Source: Runella zeae DSM 19591
GTDB lineage: Bacteria > Bacteroidota > Bacteroidia > Cytophagales > Spirosomataceae
Direction of reading: 5' to 3'
Assembly: GCF_000423565.1 (NCBI RefSeq)
Contig: NZ_KE384043.1
Coordinates: 115,550 to 179,549 of the forward strand
Length of the DNA: 64,000 bases
Part shown: one piece after another, positions 6,921 to 15,928 of the stretch
How positions within the stretch are numbered: position 1 is the first letter of the stretch
How the letters are laid out: each line of letters begins with the position of its first letter
Made by a program: the position numbers and the translations under genes
Notes under the pieces: model-generated
What the model was told of the DNA's origin: nothing
Database searches by the model: none
The model's input: the letters and a program-made list of their open reading frames with translations, nothing else

Positions 6921-9200
6921 ATGCCTAAAAAATTCCCCCACTACCGCCAACTCGATGCCATGGATTGCGGCCCTACCTGTCTTCGGATGGTGGCTAAGTA
7001 CTATGGGCAGAGCTACGCGGTGCAACCGTTGCGGGCGGCGGCTGAGATTGGGAAAGAGGGCGTCAATCTATTGGGTATTGCGCAAGCCGCCGAAAGCATT
7101 GGTTTCAAAACACTGGGCGTAAAAGTTACCTTAAAAAAGCTACTGGAAGAAGCCCCGCTGCCCTGTATCGTACATTGGGGGCAAAATCATTTTGTGGTGG
7201 TTACCCCCAACCCGCGCGGTGAGATTCGCGTTGCCGATCCCGCTGGGGGTCTTATTGCTTATACCTATGAAGAATTTGAAAGCAAATGGGCTACAACCGT
7301 AGCCAATGGTGAAAAAGTAGGGGTGGCGCTATTGCTTGAGCCCACCCCTCAGTTTTATAGCCCGCTAGGTTCCGATAGCGGAAAAAGCACTCCCACCTCA
7401 GGAGCTAGAGCGTTGGGTATTCGTTATTTCTTGGGATACCTATGGAAGTATAAGGATTTAGTGGGACAATTGGGGTTAGGGATGTTGGTAGGGAGTATTT
7501 TACAGTTGGTACTTCCATTTTTGACCCAATCGGTCGTAGATATAGGTATACAAACGCGCAACCTTAATTTTATTACGCTTGTGTTAGCCGCGCAAGTGAT
7601 GTTGTTTGTGGGGCGGATGTCAGTGGATTTTATTCGGTCGTGGGTATTATTGCACATTAGTACCCATATCAACCTCAACATCCTATCCGATTTTTTGACC
7701 AAATTGCTCAAGTTGCCCCTATCTTTTTTTGATACCAAGCTTACGGGCGATATTCTGCAACGTATCGGAGATCATCATCGTATTGAGCAGTTTCTGACAG
7801 GGACTTCACTACACACTTTGTTTTCGCTGTTCAATTTGCTTGTTTTTAGTGTTGTTTTGGTCTATTACAATCTCACTATTTTTGGGGTTTTCTTGTTAGG
7901 TAGTATTTTGTATTCTTTGTGGGTAGTGCTTTTTCTGCGTTATCGAAGGCAATTAGACCACAAACGTTTTGCATTGGCTTCCCAAAATCAGAGCAGCTTA
8001 ATTCAACTTATCACGGGCGTACAAGAAATCAAATTGAACAATGCCGAGCATCTTAAACGTTGGCAGTGGGAGAATTTACAAGTACGGCAGTTTCGCCTCA
8101 GTATGAGGGGATTGGCAGTAGGACAATATCAACAAGCAGGAGCCTTGTTTTTGAATGAAGGAAAAAATATGGCTATTACTTTTTTGGCGGCTACGGCCGT
8201 AGTCAATGGGCAACTTACCTTGGGTGGAATGATGGCTCTCCAATACATCATTGGCCAATTGAATAGCCCTGTGGAGCAGCTTGTGCAATTTATGCAGCAA
8301 TGGCAAGATGCTCAAATGAGCTTAGAGCGATTAAATGAAATCCACGAGCTAGAAGACGAAGACCACTCTCTATCCTTACAAAGACCTGACCTTACTGTGC
8401 ATTCTCCCAAAGATGGATTGTATATCTTCTCCCCTCGGCAGCAAGGAGAGGGGCCAGGGGTGAGGTTAACAAATGTCTCGTTTACCTATCCCGGGGCAGG
8501 AAATGAGCCAGTGCTAAAAAACATAAATTTATGTATTCCAGAAGGAAAAGTGACGGCTATTGTGGGTAGTAGTGGAAGTGGAAAAACGACTTTACTCAAG
8601 CTTTTGCTTAAATTTTATCATCCGCAAGTGGGTAGTATTACGTATCCTACCTCCCCTTTTTCGGGACGGTTCGACGGCTCGATTAGAGGGTTGCGGGCTA
8701 TTTGTGGTACAGTACTTCAAGATGGGTTTATTTTTTCGGATACTATTGCCAACAATATTGCGGTGAGTGACGAAGTTCCCGATATTCCGAAGCTACTTCA
8801 TGCCGTAAAGGTAGCTAATATCCAATCTTTTATTGAAGAGCTGCCTTTGGGTTACAATACCAAAATCGGTGCCGAGGGAAATGGCATCAGTCAAGGACAG
8901 CGTCAGCGTTTGCTGATAGCTCGTGCCGTCTATAAAAACCCCGATTATTTGTTTTTTGATGAAGCCACTAACGCACTTGATGCCAACAATGAGCGGGCAA
9001 TTATGCACAATTTGGAAGAATTTTTTCAAAACAAAACCGTGGTGGTAGTAGCACATCGGTTGAGTACGGTCAAAAACGCCGACCAGATTGTGGTGTTGGA
9101 GAAAGGGGAAATTGTGGAAATAGGCACTCATGGAGAGTTAGTGGCGCAGAGAGGGCGGTATTTTGAGTTGGTGAGCAATCAACTAGAGCTTGGGGTATAA
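6921..9200 (+). CDS. Peptidase-containing ABC transporter (C39 PCAT)
   Basis: A 759-aa bifunctional exporter. The N-terminal C39 peptidase (residues 1-135) has all catalytic parts: Cys16 in MDCGPTC, His90 in QNHFVVV and Asp106 in ADPAGG. An ABC transmembrane domain (about 165-460) follows. The nucleotide-binding domain has Walker A GSSGSGKTT (about 547-555), signature ISQGQRQR (about 655), Walker B YLFFDEATN (about 676) and the H-loop VVVAHRLST. ISQGQ in place of LSGGQ is usual for this subfamily. It would cleave the precursor after Gly-Gly and drive it across the inner membrane. The HlyD gene follows with no gap. A short palindromic repeat lengthens the linker before the ATPase domain. Confidence 0.93.
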   Translation: MPKKFPHYRQLDAMDCGPTCLRMVAKYYGQSYAVQPLRAAAEIGKEGVNLLGIAQAAESIGFKTLGVKVTLKKLLEEAPLPCIVHWGQNHFVVVTPNPRGEIRVADPAGGLIAYTYEEFESKWATTVANGEKVGVALLLEPTPQFYSPLGSDSGKSTPTSGARALGIRYFLGYLWKYKDLVGQLGLGMLVGSILQLVLPFLTQSVVDIGIQTRNLNFITLVLAAQVMLFVGRMSVDFIRSWVLLHISTHINLNILSDFLTKLLKLPLSFFDTKLTGDILQRIGDHHRIEQFLTGTSLHTLFSLFNLLVFSVVLVYYNLTIFGVFLLGSILYSLWVVLFLRYRRQLDHKRFALASQNQSSLIQLITGVQEIKLNNAEHLKRWQWENLQVRQFRLSMRGLAVGQYQQAGALFLNEGKNMAITFLAATAVVNGQLTLGGMMALQYIIGQLNSPVEQLVQFMQQWQDAQMSLERLNEIHELEDEDHSLSLQRPDLTVHSPKDGLYIFSPRQQGEGPGVRLTNVSFTYPGAGNEPVLKNINLCIPEGKVTAIVGSSGSGKTTLLKLLLKFYHPQVGSITYPTSPFSGRFDGSIRGLRAICGTVLQDGFIFSDTIANNIAVSDEVPDIPKLLHAVKVANIQSFIEELPLGYNTKIGAEGNGISQGQRQRLLIARAVYKNPDYLFFDEATNALDANNERAIMHNLEEFFQNKTVVVVAHRLSTVKNADQIVVLEKGEIVEIGTHGELVAQRGRYFELVSNQLELGV
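8431..8467 (+). repeat. Interspersed palindromic repeat read in frame inside the PCAT gene
   Basis: CTCCCCTCGGCAGCAAGGAG followed by AGGGGCCAGGGGTGAGG is read as SPRQQGEGPGVR in the linker just before the nucleotide-binding domain (about residues 504-515). The CAGGGGTGAGG end matches the reverse complement of the element at 2792-2826. The site is a loop between domains, where insertions are tolerated. Confidence 0.5.
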
Positions 9201-9218
9201 GTGCACACACATCAACAT

Positions 9219-10583
9219 ATGAACAGTAAAATACCTATATCGCCCCAAGAATTAAAGGCCAATACGGGCGGGCGTCTAAATGGAGAAGCACTGCCGTCGG
9301 GATTTGGGCAGGGTTTCATTGATTTACGTAGCTCTGAGGTAGATGAAGTTTTGAGCCAACCCCCGCCCTGGTTGATACGTTGGGGGATTACCGTTTTTTT
9401 TATGGTATTAATGATTCTACTGGCAGTAGGGTGGTTTGTCGAATACCCTGATTTAGTAAAAGCACCTTTAAAAGTAGTGGCTACTGACTTTCCTAAAGCA
9501 GTCAACGCTAAATCCGAAGGGGTATTGATAAAACTATGGGCCAAAGACGGAATGAACGTAAAAAAAGGACAACACTTGGCTTATTTGGAAACAACTGCCA
9601 ATATAGACGAAATCTTAGGACTGGATACGGTAGTAAGTCAGTTAGTAAAAAACCAACGCTCCAATGACTTAGAGCGTATTCATGGAATTTCGATTCCGCT
9701 TTATTTTCAATTAGGAGAACTTCAAAAATCTTATCAGACTTTTCAGGATGCCTATGTTCGTTCTAAAGCTTTGCTCAAAGGAGGAGCAGTAGAACAAAAA
9801 CGCATAGCTCTTAATAACGATTTGGTTCAGCTGGGATTGTGGCGAGAAAACCTACAAACTCAACTTCAGAATTACCAGAAAGATTTTGAGCTTACTGAAG
9901 AAGATACCCGAATGAACCGCAAACTACATGAAGAAAAGGTAATTGCGGATGTGGAGTTGAGACGTAGTCAAAGCCAATATATATCTAAAAAACAAACCTT
10001 GGATCAAGCACAGACGGCATTTAATAACAATGGAATGGCTCAAAATCAAAAAAATCAGGAATTGTTAGAATTAGAAAAAATGCGTGTCGAACAACTAAAC
10101 GGCTTATTTCAGGCAATAAATACCCTCAAAAGTGATATAGAAGCTTGGAAGCAACGTTTTGTATCAATAGCTCCTACAACAGGAAAAATATCATTTGTGA
10201 CACCCTTACAAGAAGGACAAACTGTAAAAAACGGTCAAGAGCTGTTTTATGTATTGCCTCCTCATACTGGCCATGAAGGAGAAATGTACGTAGGACAATA
10301 TAATTTTGGTAAAGTAAAATCAGGTCAAGAAGTAATTGTGAAATTTGCGAGTTATCCTTATCAAGAGTTTGGGACAGTCAGAGGGCGTATTGCTTCTATT
10401 TCTGATATCCCTAAGGATACGAGTTATTTAGTAAAAGTGACTTTTCCGAAAGGCTTGTTGACCTCCTCTCATAAAGCCCTCCCTTTTCGCAATGGTATGA
10501 CCGCAACAGGCGAAATCATCACCGAAGATTTAAAATTGATTGAGCGACTTTTCTATGACTTTAGGAAGATATTGAAACGGTGA
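9219..10583 (+). CDS. HlyD-family secretion adaptor of the peptide exporter
   Basis: A 454-aa membrane fusion protein. The frame opens at GTG 9201, directly after the exporter's stop, but ATG 9219 (MNSKIPISPQELKANTGGR) is the more likely start. One N-terminal transmembrane helix (about residues 50-70, TVFFMVLMILLAVGWFV) is followed by a split biotinyl-lipoyl-like domain, a long coiled-coil region (about 150-310, Gln/Glu/Lys-rich) and a C-terminal beta-barrel. It should link the PCAT to an outer-membrane channel; no TolC gene lies in the cassette, so a TolC encoded elsewhere is presumably used. It is translationally linked to the PCAT gene. Confidence 0.88.
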   Translation: MNSKIPISPQELKANTGGRLNGEALPSGFGQGFIDLRSSEVDEVLSQPPPWLIRWGITVFFMVLMILLAVGWFVEYPDLVKAPLKVVATDFPKAVNAKSEGVLIKLWAKDGMNVKKGQHLAYLETTANIDEILGLDTVVSQLVKNQRSNDLERIHGISIPLYFQLGELQKSYQTFQDAYVRSKALLKGGAVEQKRIALNNDLVQLGLWRENLQTQLQNYQKDFELTEEDTRMNRKLHEEKVIADVELRRSQSQYISKKQTLDQAQTAFNNNGMAQNQKNQELLELEKMRVEQLNGLFQAINTLKSDIEAWKQRFVSIAPTTGKISFVTPLQEGQTVKNGQELFYVLPPHTGHEGEMYVGQYNFGKVKSGQEVIVKFASYPYQEFGTVRGRIASISDIPKDTSYLVKVTFPKGLLTSSHKALPFRNGMTATGEIITEDLKLIERLFYDFRKILKR

Positions 10584-10745
10584 TTTTTATTTTAAATAAC
10601 AAATGCCTTATTGAAGTAGCTTTTGCGTACTAATAAAATGTTTTTTTCGTTATCATAAAACTAGAAAGTGTACGGTTTTTCAAATATAGTATGTTGTTTA
10701 AATACACTTTATCATGTTTTAAATTTTCCTAAACGCTATGCTGCT

Positions 10746-12323
10746 ATGAACTGTTCGCTAATGTTTTTATTAATGAGCCTTTTTTTGAAGATACCTTTTC
10801 TTTTTTTAGATAACAATAGCCAACTTGAAAGCCCACTTTTTTCTTCTTTTAATGTAAAACAAAATAGCGAAAATATTCATTTGCAAATGATCGATAAACC
10901 CTTCTACAATAATGTGTTGAAAACTAAAACGGGTAAAATTGTTCATGGCTCATCATATATCGAAATTTATGATAATTTAGAAAAAGAAGAATACTTGTTT
11001 AGTGATTTGAAAGATAAAAAAGTAATTTCATGTTCTCCTCAATCAGAGGTTGTTGTGATGAGGAGGTATACTGGTTTTTTTGAGTTTCAAGAATTTTTAA
11101 TACACAAAGGAGATTCCATTATAATGAGTTTTGATGCCAAAAAGCCTATTGTGGTTAAATACTCTCGTTTTAAATATACGCCCCAAGATTTCAATGTAGA
11201 AAATATTTTAGATAATACTTTTTCCAACATACATACTTATGTAGGGAAAGCAACAAACCTTAGAATGTCATCGTTCAAATATTTTTTTGATGATCCAAAA
11301 GAGTCCGCCGCTCAACTAAAACGTAGCGGGAGCGACAAGGTTAAGGCCATAGAGCAACTTGAAGTGAAGGTTTGTAAAGATTTATTGCCCTCAATGACTT
11401 CTTTACAAAAGAAAACCCAAGTGGTATTGGATTCATTACTTTTTAGTAAGCAAATATCTCAGCCTATTTACGATTTTTATAAAAATAAATATGCTAATAT
11501 TTTACTGAAACTCGAAATAATGACCGAATCGAAAGATTCAATAGCAATGGCTCGACAGATTAATAATGTATTTGACGATAAAGCTTATGTCGACGAATAC
11601 TTTAATCAATGCCTTGAGAGCTTTCAAAAAATAAACTATCAACCTAAAATAATTCCTTACGAACAATCTAATATTAGAGACTATAGAGAAGGGTTCGTAT
11701 TAGTAAAAAACTCCAAATTGCTCAATCCAAAAGTAAAAGATCGACTGCTTTTTTTGAGTTTAGGGCAGGTAGATATTTGTTTTCGGGACGAAGTAGAAAC
11801 CTATTTGAAAATATTTGTTGAGAATACTTCCGATTCTATTCTGGTAAAAAAAGCTAACCTAAAGTATCAGAAAGATGTCATACCTGCCACTACGCCTTCC
11901 AACCTTCATTTGCTGGCCTTGAACCAAACTCAGGTTACAATCGAAGAGTTTGTTGCAGGTAAGAAAGGCAAAATATTATACATTGATTTTTGGGCTAGTT
12001 GGTGTGGCCCTTGTATTCAGGAAATGAAATACTCTCGGAGCTTAATAGACCAATACGCCGATAAAGGTTTAGAAGTGGTTTTCCTCTCTATGGATGATAG
12101 TTTTCAAAAATGGGAGAAAGCGGCTACCAAGCAAAGCATAAATAAGGGTAATTGTCTAAAAGTCCTCGACCCCCAAGGGTCAAGTTTTATTCAGGAATAT
12201 AAGATTACAACAATTCCGAGGTACATGATAATAGATAAAGACGGTAAAGTAGTCAATGCCAATGCCCCGCGCCCAAGCGACCCGAAAGTGAAGCAGGTAT
12301 TGGACAGATTGGTGGAGAAATAA
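10746..12323 (+). CDS. Secreted TlpA-like thioredoxin-domain protein (second in the cassette)
   Basis: A 525-aa exported protein. ATG 10746 is chosen over GTG 10668 because it opens a signal peptide (MNCSLMFLLMSLFLKIPFL). The N-terminal three quarters are not recognised. Residues about 390-525 form a TlpA-like thioredoxin domain with WASWCGPCI (Cys420, Cys423), then DFWASW and IPRYMIIDKDG typical of the fold. The tail NAPRPSDPKVKQVLDRLVEK nearly repeats that of the protein at 4159-5598, so the two are diverged paralogues bracketing the glycosyltransferase and exporter genes. Likely a periplasmic disulfide reductase or isomerase for the exported peptide (inference). It closes the cassette; no further linked gene is seen. 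Confidence 0.8.
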   Translation: MNCSLMFLLMSLFLKIPFLFLDNNSQLESPLFSSFNVKQNSENIHLQMIDKPFYNNVLKTKTGKIVHGSSYIEIYDNLEKEEYLFSDLKDKKVISCSPQSEVVVMRRYTGFFEFQEFLIHKGDSIIMSFDAKKPIVVKYSRFKYTPQDFNVENILDNTFSNIHTYVGKATNLRMSSFKYFFDDPKESAAQLKRSGSDKVKAIEQLEVKVCKDLLPSMTSLQKKTQVVLDSLLFSKQISQPIYDFYKNKYANILLKLEIMTESKDSIAMARQINNVFDDKAYVDEYFNQCLESFQKINYQPKIIPYEQSNIRDYREGFVLVKNSKLLNPKVKDRLLFLSLGQVDICFRDEVETYLKIFVENTSDSILVKKANLKYQKDVIPATTPSNLHLLALNQTQVTIEEFVAGKKGKILYIDFWASWCGPCIQEMKYSRSLIDQYADKGLEVVFLSMDDSFQKWEKAATKQSINKGNCLKVLDPQGSSFIQEYKITTIPRYMIIDKDGKVVNANAPRPSDPKVKQVLDRLVEK

Positions 12324-12507
12324 ATAAGCGATTTGATGAATAGTTGGCTATGACAAGAAGCAACATGTTGAAAAAAGGCTTTGAACGGTTTTTGCTGGAA
12401 GAAAATATTCTTAACAATGCTCAGTTGTGACGGAAGTATACTTTAAACCGAAGAGATTGAAACGTTAAATAGGCCGTCGTCAAACCAATTTCTAAAAACT
12501 TTTGTTT

Positions 12508-12544
12508 CAAAAGGGATAGCATTGCAAATACGCTATCTCTTTGT
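12508..12544 (+). terminator. Possible terminator after the second TlpA-like gene
   Basis: CAAAAGGGATAGC pairs with GCTATCTCTTTG around an 11-base loop with one bulge and is followed by T-rich sequence. It lies between the TlpA-like gene and nfu and would separate the cassette from the housekeeping genes. Confidence 0.4.
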
Positions 12545-12576
12545 TTGAACCGATTATTCACTGCTACTATATTGTT

Positions 12577-13164
12577 ATGCAACCTGTATTTGTCTATACC
12601 GAAGCGAGCCCCAATCCCAATTCTATGAAGTTTGTATTGAACTTTGAATTGGTACCACAAGGCCTATCTTTCGATTACCCTGATTTGGCTTCTACCCAAG
12701 AAGAAGGCAAATCGTCGCCGTTGGCGGGAGATTTGTTTCAGTTTCCTTATGTGCAACGGGTGTTTTTGGCATCCAATTTTGTGACCCTTACCAAAGACGA
12801 CGCTACAGACTGGGGCGAGGTGATTTTGGATACTAAGCAATTTCTCAAAATTTATTTTGAAGAAAACCAACCCGTATTCGAACAAAAAACTATTGATAAA
12901 AACACCACGATAGTAGATACTGATAGCGCTGCCGTGCGTCAAATCAAGACTATTTTGGACGATTATGTACGCCCTGCGGTAGAGTCTGATGGTGGAGCGA
13001 TAGCGTTTCATTCTTTTGACGAGAATTCGGGTACCGTAAAAGTGCTTTTGCAAGGCTCGTGTAGTGGATGCCCGTCGTCTACGCTGACCCTAAAAGCGGG
13101 CATTCAAAATCTACTCACGCAGATGGTGCCGCAGGTGAAAGAAGTAGTAGCTGAGGGGGTTTAA
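12577..13164 (+). CDS. Two-domain NifU-like (Nfu) Fe-S cluster scaffold protein
   Basis: A 195-aa cytoplasmic Fe-S cluster carrier. The ATG at 12577 begins MQPVFVYTEASPNPNSMKFV, the classic start of the Nfu N-terminal domain, so the upstream TTG at 12541 is rejected. Residues 1-90 form the Nfu_N domain; residues about 110-190 form the NifU C-terminal domain with the cluster-binding CxxC in GSCSGCPSS and the VESDGGAI motif. Proteins of this kind accept a 4Fe-4S or 2Fe-2S cluster and hand it to apo-enzymes. It is followed by the amidase gene on the same strand, which has its own promoter-like element. Confidence 0.92.
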   Translation: MQPVFVYTEASPNPNSMKFVLNFELVPQGLSFDYPDLASTQEEGKSSPLAGDLFQFPYVQRVFLASNFVTLTKDDATDWGEVILDTKQFLKIYFEENQPVFEQKTIDKNTTIVDTDSAAVRQIKTILDDYVRPAVESDGGAIAFHSFDENSGTVKVLLQGSCSGCPSSTLTLKAGIQNLLTQMVPQVKEVVAEGV

Positions 13165-13190
13165 AGTTTATTATAGTGCAATATTTAACG

Positions 13191-13198
13191 TATTTTTG
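13191..13198 (+). promoter_or_regulatory. TANNTTTG -7 element before the amidase gene
   Basis: TATTTTTG matches the Bacteroidota -7 consensus, 41 bp before the first possible start (13239). No strong -33 TTTG was found. Confidence 0.35.
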
Positions 13199-13238
13199 AG
13201 TTTCTTTGTGAGAAATTTGAAAATACGTTTTTTTGTAA

Positions 13239-14069
13239 ATGCTATTTTCTACTGTTTTTGGAATACCTAATTTTGGACAAGTTATGTTATATTCCTTCAA
13301 ACCCTTACTGATTTTAGGCTGGATCGCTGCTTGTAGTTTTGCCTTCAAATCCGACGAAGATGGCGGTATCAATGTGGTAGTAATCGATGCGGGGCACGGT
13401 GGTAAAGATATTGGTACACGGGGCCGAATTTCGAAAGAGAAAGATGTTGTCTTGGACTTGACAATGAAGCTTGCACGTAAAATCAAGACCGACATGCCCG
13501 AGGTAAAAGTGATTTTGACGCGTGCTAGCGATAAGTTTGTAGACCTGAGCGAGCGTTCTAGTATCGCCAATCGCCGCAAAGCTGATTTGTTTATTTCGAT
13601 TCATTGTAATTCACTTCCCAAAAATAAAGTAAGCCCCGCAGGTACGGAGACGTTTGTGATGGGATTGCACAAAAGTGATGAAAACTTTGAAGTAGCGAAG
13701 CGCGAAAATGCCGTTATTTTGTTAGAAAAAGATTACGAAGAGCGGTATAAGGGTTTTAACCCTAATTCACCTTTGGCGTATATCATGCTTGCCAATCGGC
13801 AAAATGCGTATATCGCAAGTAGTCTGAACTTTGCAGGGAAAATCGAACGGCAATTTCAAAAATATGCTGACCGCAATAGCAGGGGTGTAAAGCAGGCCGG
13901 TTTTATGGTGCTTTGGCAAACGGCTATGCCGAGTGTATTGGTAGAGGCGGGTTTTTTGAGCCATGCCGAAGAAGAAAGATATCTAAATTCGGAAGAGGGG
14001 CAAGACCAAATAACTGAATCTATCTTTAGAGCTTTTAAACAATACAAAGAAGAAGTAGAGTCCAACTAG
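13239..14069 (+). CDS. N-acetylmuramoyl-L-alanine amidase (Amidase_3)
   Basis: A 276-aa cell-wall hydrolase cutting the bond between N-acetylmuramate and L-Ala in peptidoglycan. Zinc ligands are visible: His in DAGHGGKD (about residue 53), Glu in SKEKDVV (about 67) and His in SIHCN (about 123). The catalytic Glu sits in VLVEAGFLSH near the C-terminus. Two starts are possible. ATG 13284 (MLYSFKPLLILGWIAACSF) gives a better export signal, with a lipobox-like IAAC. ATG 13239 is the longest form and is used here. It precedes an MCE-family gene, an arrangement fitting cell-envelope maintenance. Confidence 0.9.
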   Translation: MLFSTVFGIPNFGQVMLYSFKPLLILGWIAACSFAFKSDEDGGINVVVIDAGHGGKDIGTRGRISKEKDVVLDLTMKLARKIKTDMPEVKVILTRASDKFVDLSERSSIANRRKADLFISIHCNSLPKNKVSPAGTETFVMGLHKSDENFEVAKRENAVILLEKDYEERYKGFNPNSPLAYIMLANRQNAYIASSLNFAGKIERQFQKYADRNSRGVKQAGFMVLWQTAMPSVLVEAGFLSHAEEERYLNSEEGQDQITESIFRAFKQYKEEVESN

Positions 14070-14159
14070 CGTACAATTTAGTATATATTCCAAAAACAGA
14101 GAGCGAAAAATATATCCATGCCCTCTAATCTCTGGTTTTGAAAAACCATTTATTCATCC

Positions 14160-15122
14160 ATGAAAATATCTAAAGAAGCAAAAGTAGGAATATTAGCAGT
14201 GGTAGCCATGTCAATGTTGTATTTTGGCTTCAGTTTTCTGAAAGGTTCCGACTTATTTTCCAGTACAAACAAATATTACGTTGTTTATAATGATATCGGT
14301 TCGTTGCAGCCTTCCAATGCCATCAAACTCAACGGCGTACCCGTAGGACAAGTCAAGGCTGTTGAACTTTTGCAGGGACAAAACAATAAGGTACTCGTAA
14401 CGCTTGATATTAACAAAAACATCATACTTACCAAGGGAACTAGAGCATTGCTTACCTCTGAATTGTTGGGAGGAAGTGCGTTGGCATTGCAGATTAAGGT
14501 AGGAAGTTCCCAACTCCAAGAAGGCGATACCTTGGTTGCGGATGCCGAAAAAGGGATACAGTCGTTGTTGCAAGAGCAAGCTTTGCCGGTAGTCAAAAAT
14601 GCTGATTCACTTATTATAAGTCTCAATCGTATCATCAATCAATTTGATAAAACAGGCTACGCTCTTACCAAACTTCTCGAAACTACCGACCAAACAGCAC
14701 AGGGTATCAATGGATTGGTAGCGCAAAATCGACAAGCCATTACGGCTTCTTTAGCCAATGTAAATGCGCTTTCGGCGGCATTGATAGAAACTGAAAAAGG
14801 TATTAAGCCTATTTTGGCTAATCTCCAAACTACGACCGATTCCCTCAAATCGCTTCGGTTGGGGCAAACCCTCGCTCAAGCCAATGCGGCAGTGGCATCT
14901 TTGCAAAAATCCCTTACGGCCTTGGAGCAAGGTCAAGGAACAGCCGGGAAGTTGCTCAAAGACGACGCATTGTACCAAAATCTCAATCGTACTATCGTAA
15001 GTGTCAACAAATTAATGACCAATTTTCGTCAATATCCCAAGCGCTATGTCAATGTGTCGGTATTTGGTAAAAAAGACAAAGGTCCCGCAGATAGCCCTGC
15101 TGATACTACTTTGAAGTATTGA
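14160..15122 (+). CDS. MlaD/MCE-family lipid transport protein
   Basis: A 320-aa periplasm-facing protein anchored by one N-terminal helix (about residues 9-27). The MCE domain (about 38-115) contains YNDIGSLQPSNAIKLNGVPVGQVK, here recognised by its IKLNGVPVGQV core. The rest is helical and rich in Gln, Asn and Leu, ending in a short charged tail. MCE proteins form hexamers that carry phospholipids between inner and outer membranes. In Bacteroidota a single-MCE form often stands apart from the MlaE/MlaF genes, as here. A strong bidirectional terminator follows. Confidence 0.88.
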   Translation: MKISKEAKVGILAVVAMSMLYFGFSFLKGSDLFSSTNKYYVVYNDIGSLQPSNAIKLNGVPVGQVKAVELLQGQNNKVLVTLDINKNIILTKGTRALLTSELLGGSALALQIKVGSSQLQEGDTLVADAEKGIQSLLQEQALPVVKNADSLIISLNRIINQFDKTGYALTKLLETTDQTAQGINGLVAQNRQAITASLANVNALSAALIETEKGIKPILANLQTTTDSLKSLRLGQTLAQANAAVASLQKSLTALEQGQGTAGKLLKDDALYQNLNRTIVSVNKLMTNFRQYPKRYVNVSVFGKKDKGPADSPADTTLKY

Positions 15123-15142
15123 AATGAGAAGGTGAAAACATA

Positions 15143-15177
15143 AAAAAGCCGTCGTGAAGATATTCGCGACGGCTTTT
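15143..15177. terminator. Bidirectional terminator between mlaD-like and dedA-like genes
   Basis: AAAAGCCGTCGTGAA pairs with TTCGCGACGGCTTTT (one G-T pair), with an A-run on the left and a T-run on the right. It serves two converging genes. Confidence 0.85.
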
Positions 15178-15197
15178 CTGTGGAATGATATAAGATA

Positions 15198-15857
15198 CTA
15201 TACAGTGGTTTTTTCGGCAGAGAAGAATTTAGCTTTTACAAATTGCCAAATCATCGGTAAAACGGAAAGACCAATAATGCCAAAAATTACCAATTCAAAG
15301 TTTTGCTTTACGATCGGTAAATTTCCAAAGAAATATCCCAACATCGTAAGTGAAGGAACCCACAAGAGAGCGCCAACGATACAAAATACGATGTATTTAG
15401 AATAAGTCATGCTACCTGCACCTGCAACAAAAGGAGCGATAGTACGTACAATCGGAATAAAACGAGCCATGATGACGGTTTTACCGCCGTGTTTGGCATA
15501 AAATTGCTCAGTTTGTTCGAGATATTCTCTTTTGAAAAATAAAATTCGTTCGCGTTTTTTGATGGTGCCTCCTAAGAATTTCCCTACAAAATAATTGACG
15601 TTGTCGCCCATCAATGCGGCTACAATGAGCAGCGGTATCACAAACCAAGGATTAAGCGCACCTGTGGAGGCGGCTAATGCGCCCGTAGCAAACAAAAGAG
15701 AATCGCCCGGAAGCAAAGGCATAATAACGAGGCCTGTTTCGGTAAATACAATCAAAAATAAAATCAAGTAAGTGAGCGTGCCATAGTCATTGATGATTTG
15801 GGCAAGATGTTTGTCAAGGTGTAAAAAAAAGTCTAAAATCTGAGTGAGGATTTCCAT
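15198..15857 (-). CDS. DedA-family membrane protein
   Basis: A 219-aa integral membrane protein of the DedA/VTT (SNARE-associated) family. It has about five hydrophobic segments and the family motifs: the acidic FTETGLVIMPLLPGDSLLF stretch (about residues 39-57) and the ARFIPIVRTIAPFVAGAGSM re-entrant loop (about 130-149) with essential arginines. DedA proteins act as lipid flippases, including for undecaprenyl phosphate and phosphatidylethanolamine, and support membrane potential. It stands alone on the minus strand between a shared terminator and the phosphosulfolactate synthase gene. Confidence 0.9.
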   Translation of the reverse strand: MEILTQILDFFLHLDKHLAQIINDYGTLTYLILFLIVFTETGLVIMPLLPGDSLLFATGALAASTGALNPWFVIPLLIVAALMGDNVNYFVGKFLGGTIKKRERILFFKREYLEQTEQFYAKHGGKTVIMARFIPIVRTIAPFVAGAGSMTYSKYIVFCIVGALLWVPSLTMLGYFFGNLPIVKQNFELVIFGIIGLSVLPMIWQFVKAKFFSAEKTTV

Positions 15858-15928
15858 TTGTTTGTGATTTAGTTCACAACTTTATCTGAGTTAAGTGGCT
15901 GTGAAACGGGGTGAAAAATAAATAAATG

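Noticed and set aside
12350-12430. A 26-codon frame (ATG 12350) between the second TlpA-like gene and nfu
   Set aside because: No leader motif, no ribosome-binding context and no recognisable family; frames of this length arise by chance in this stretch.
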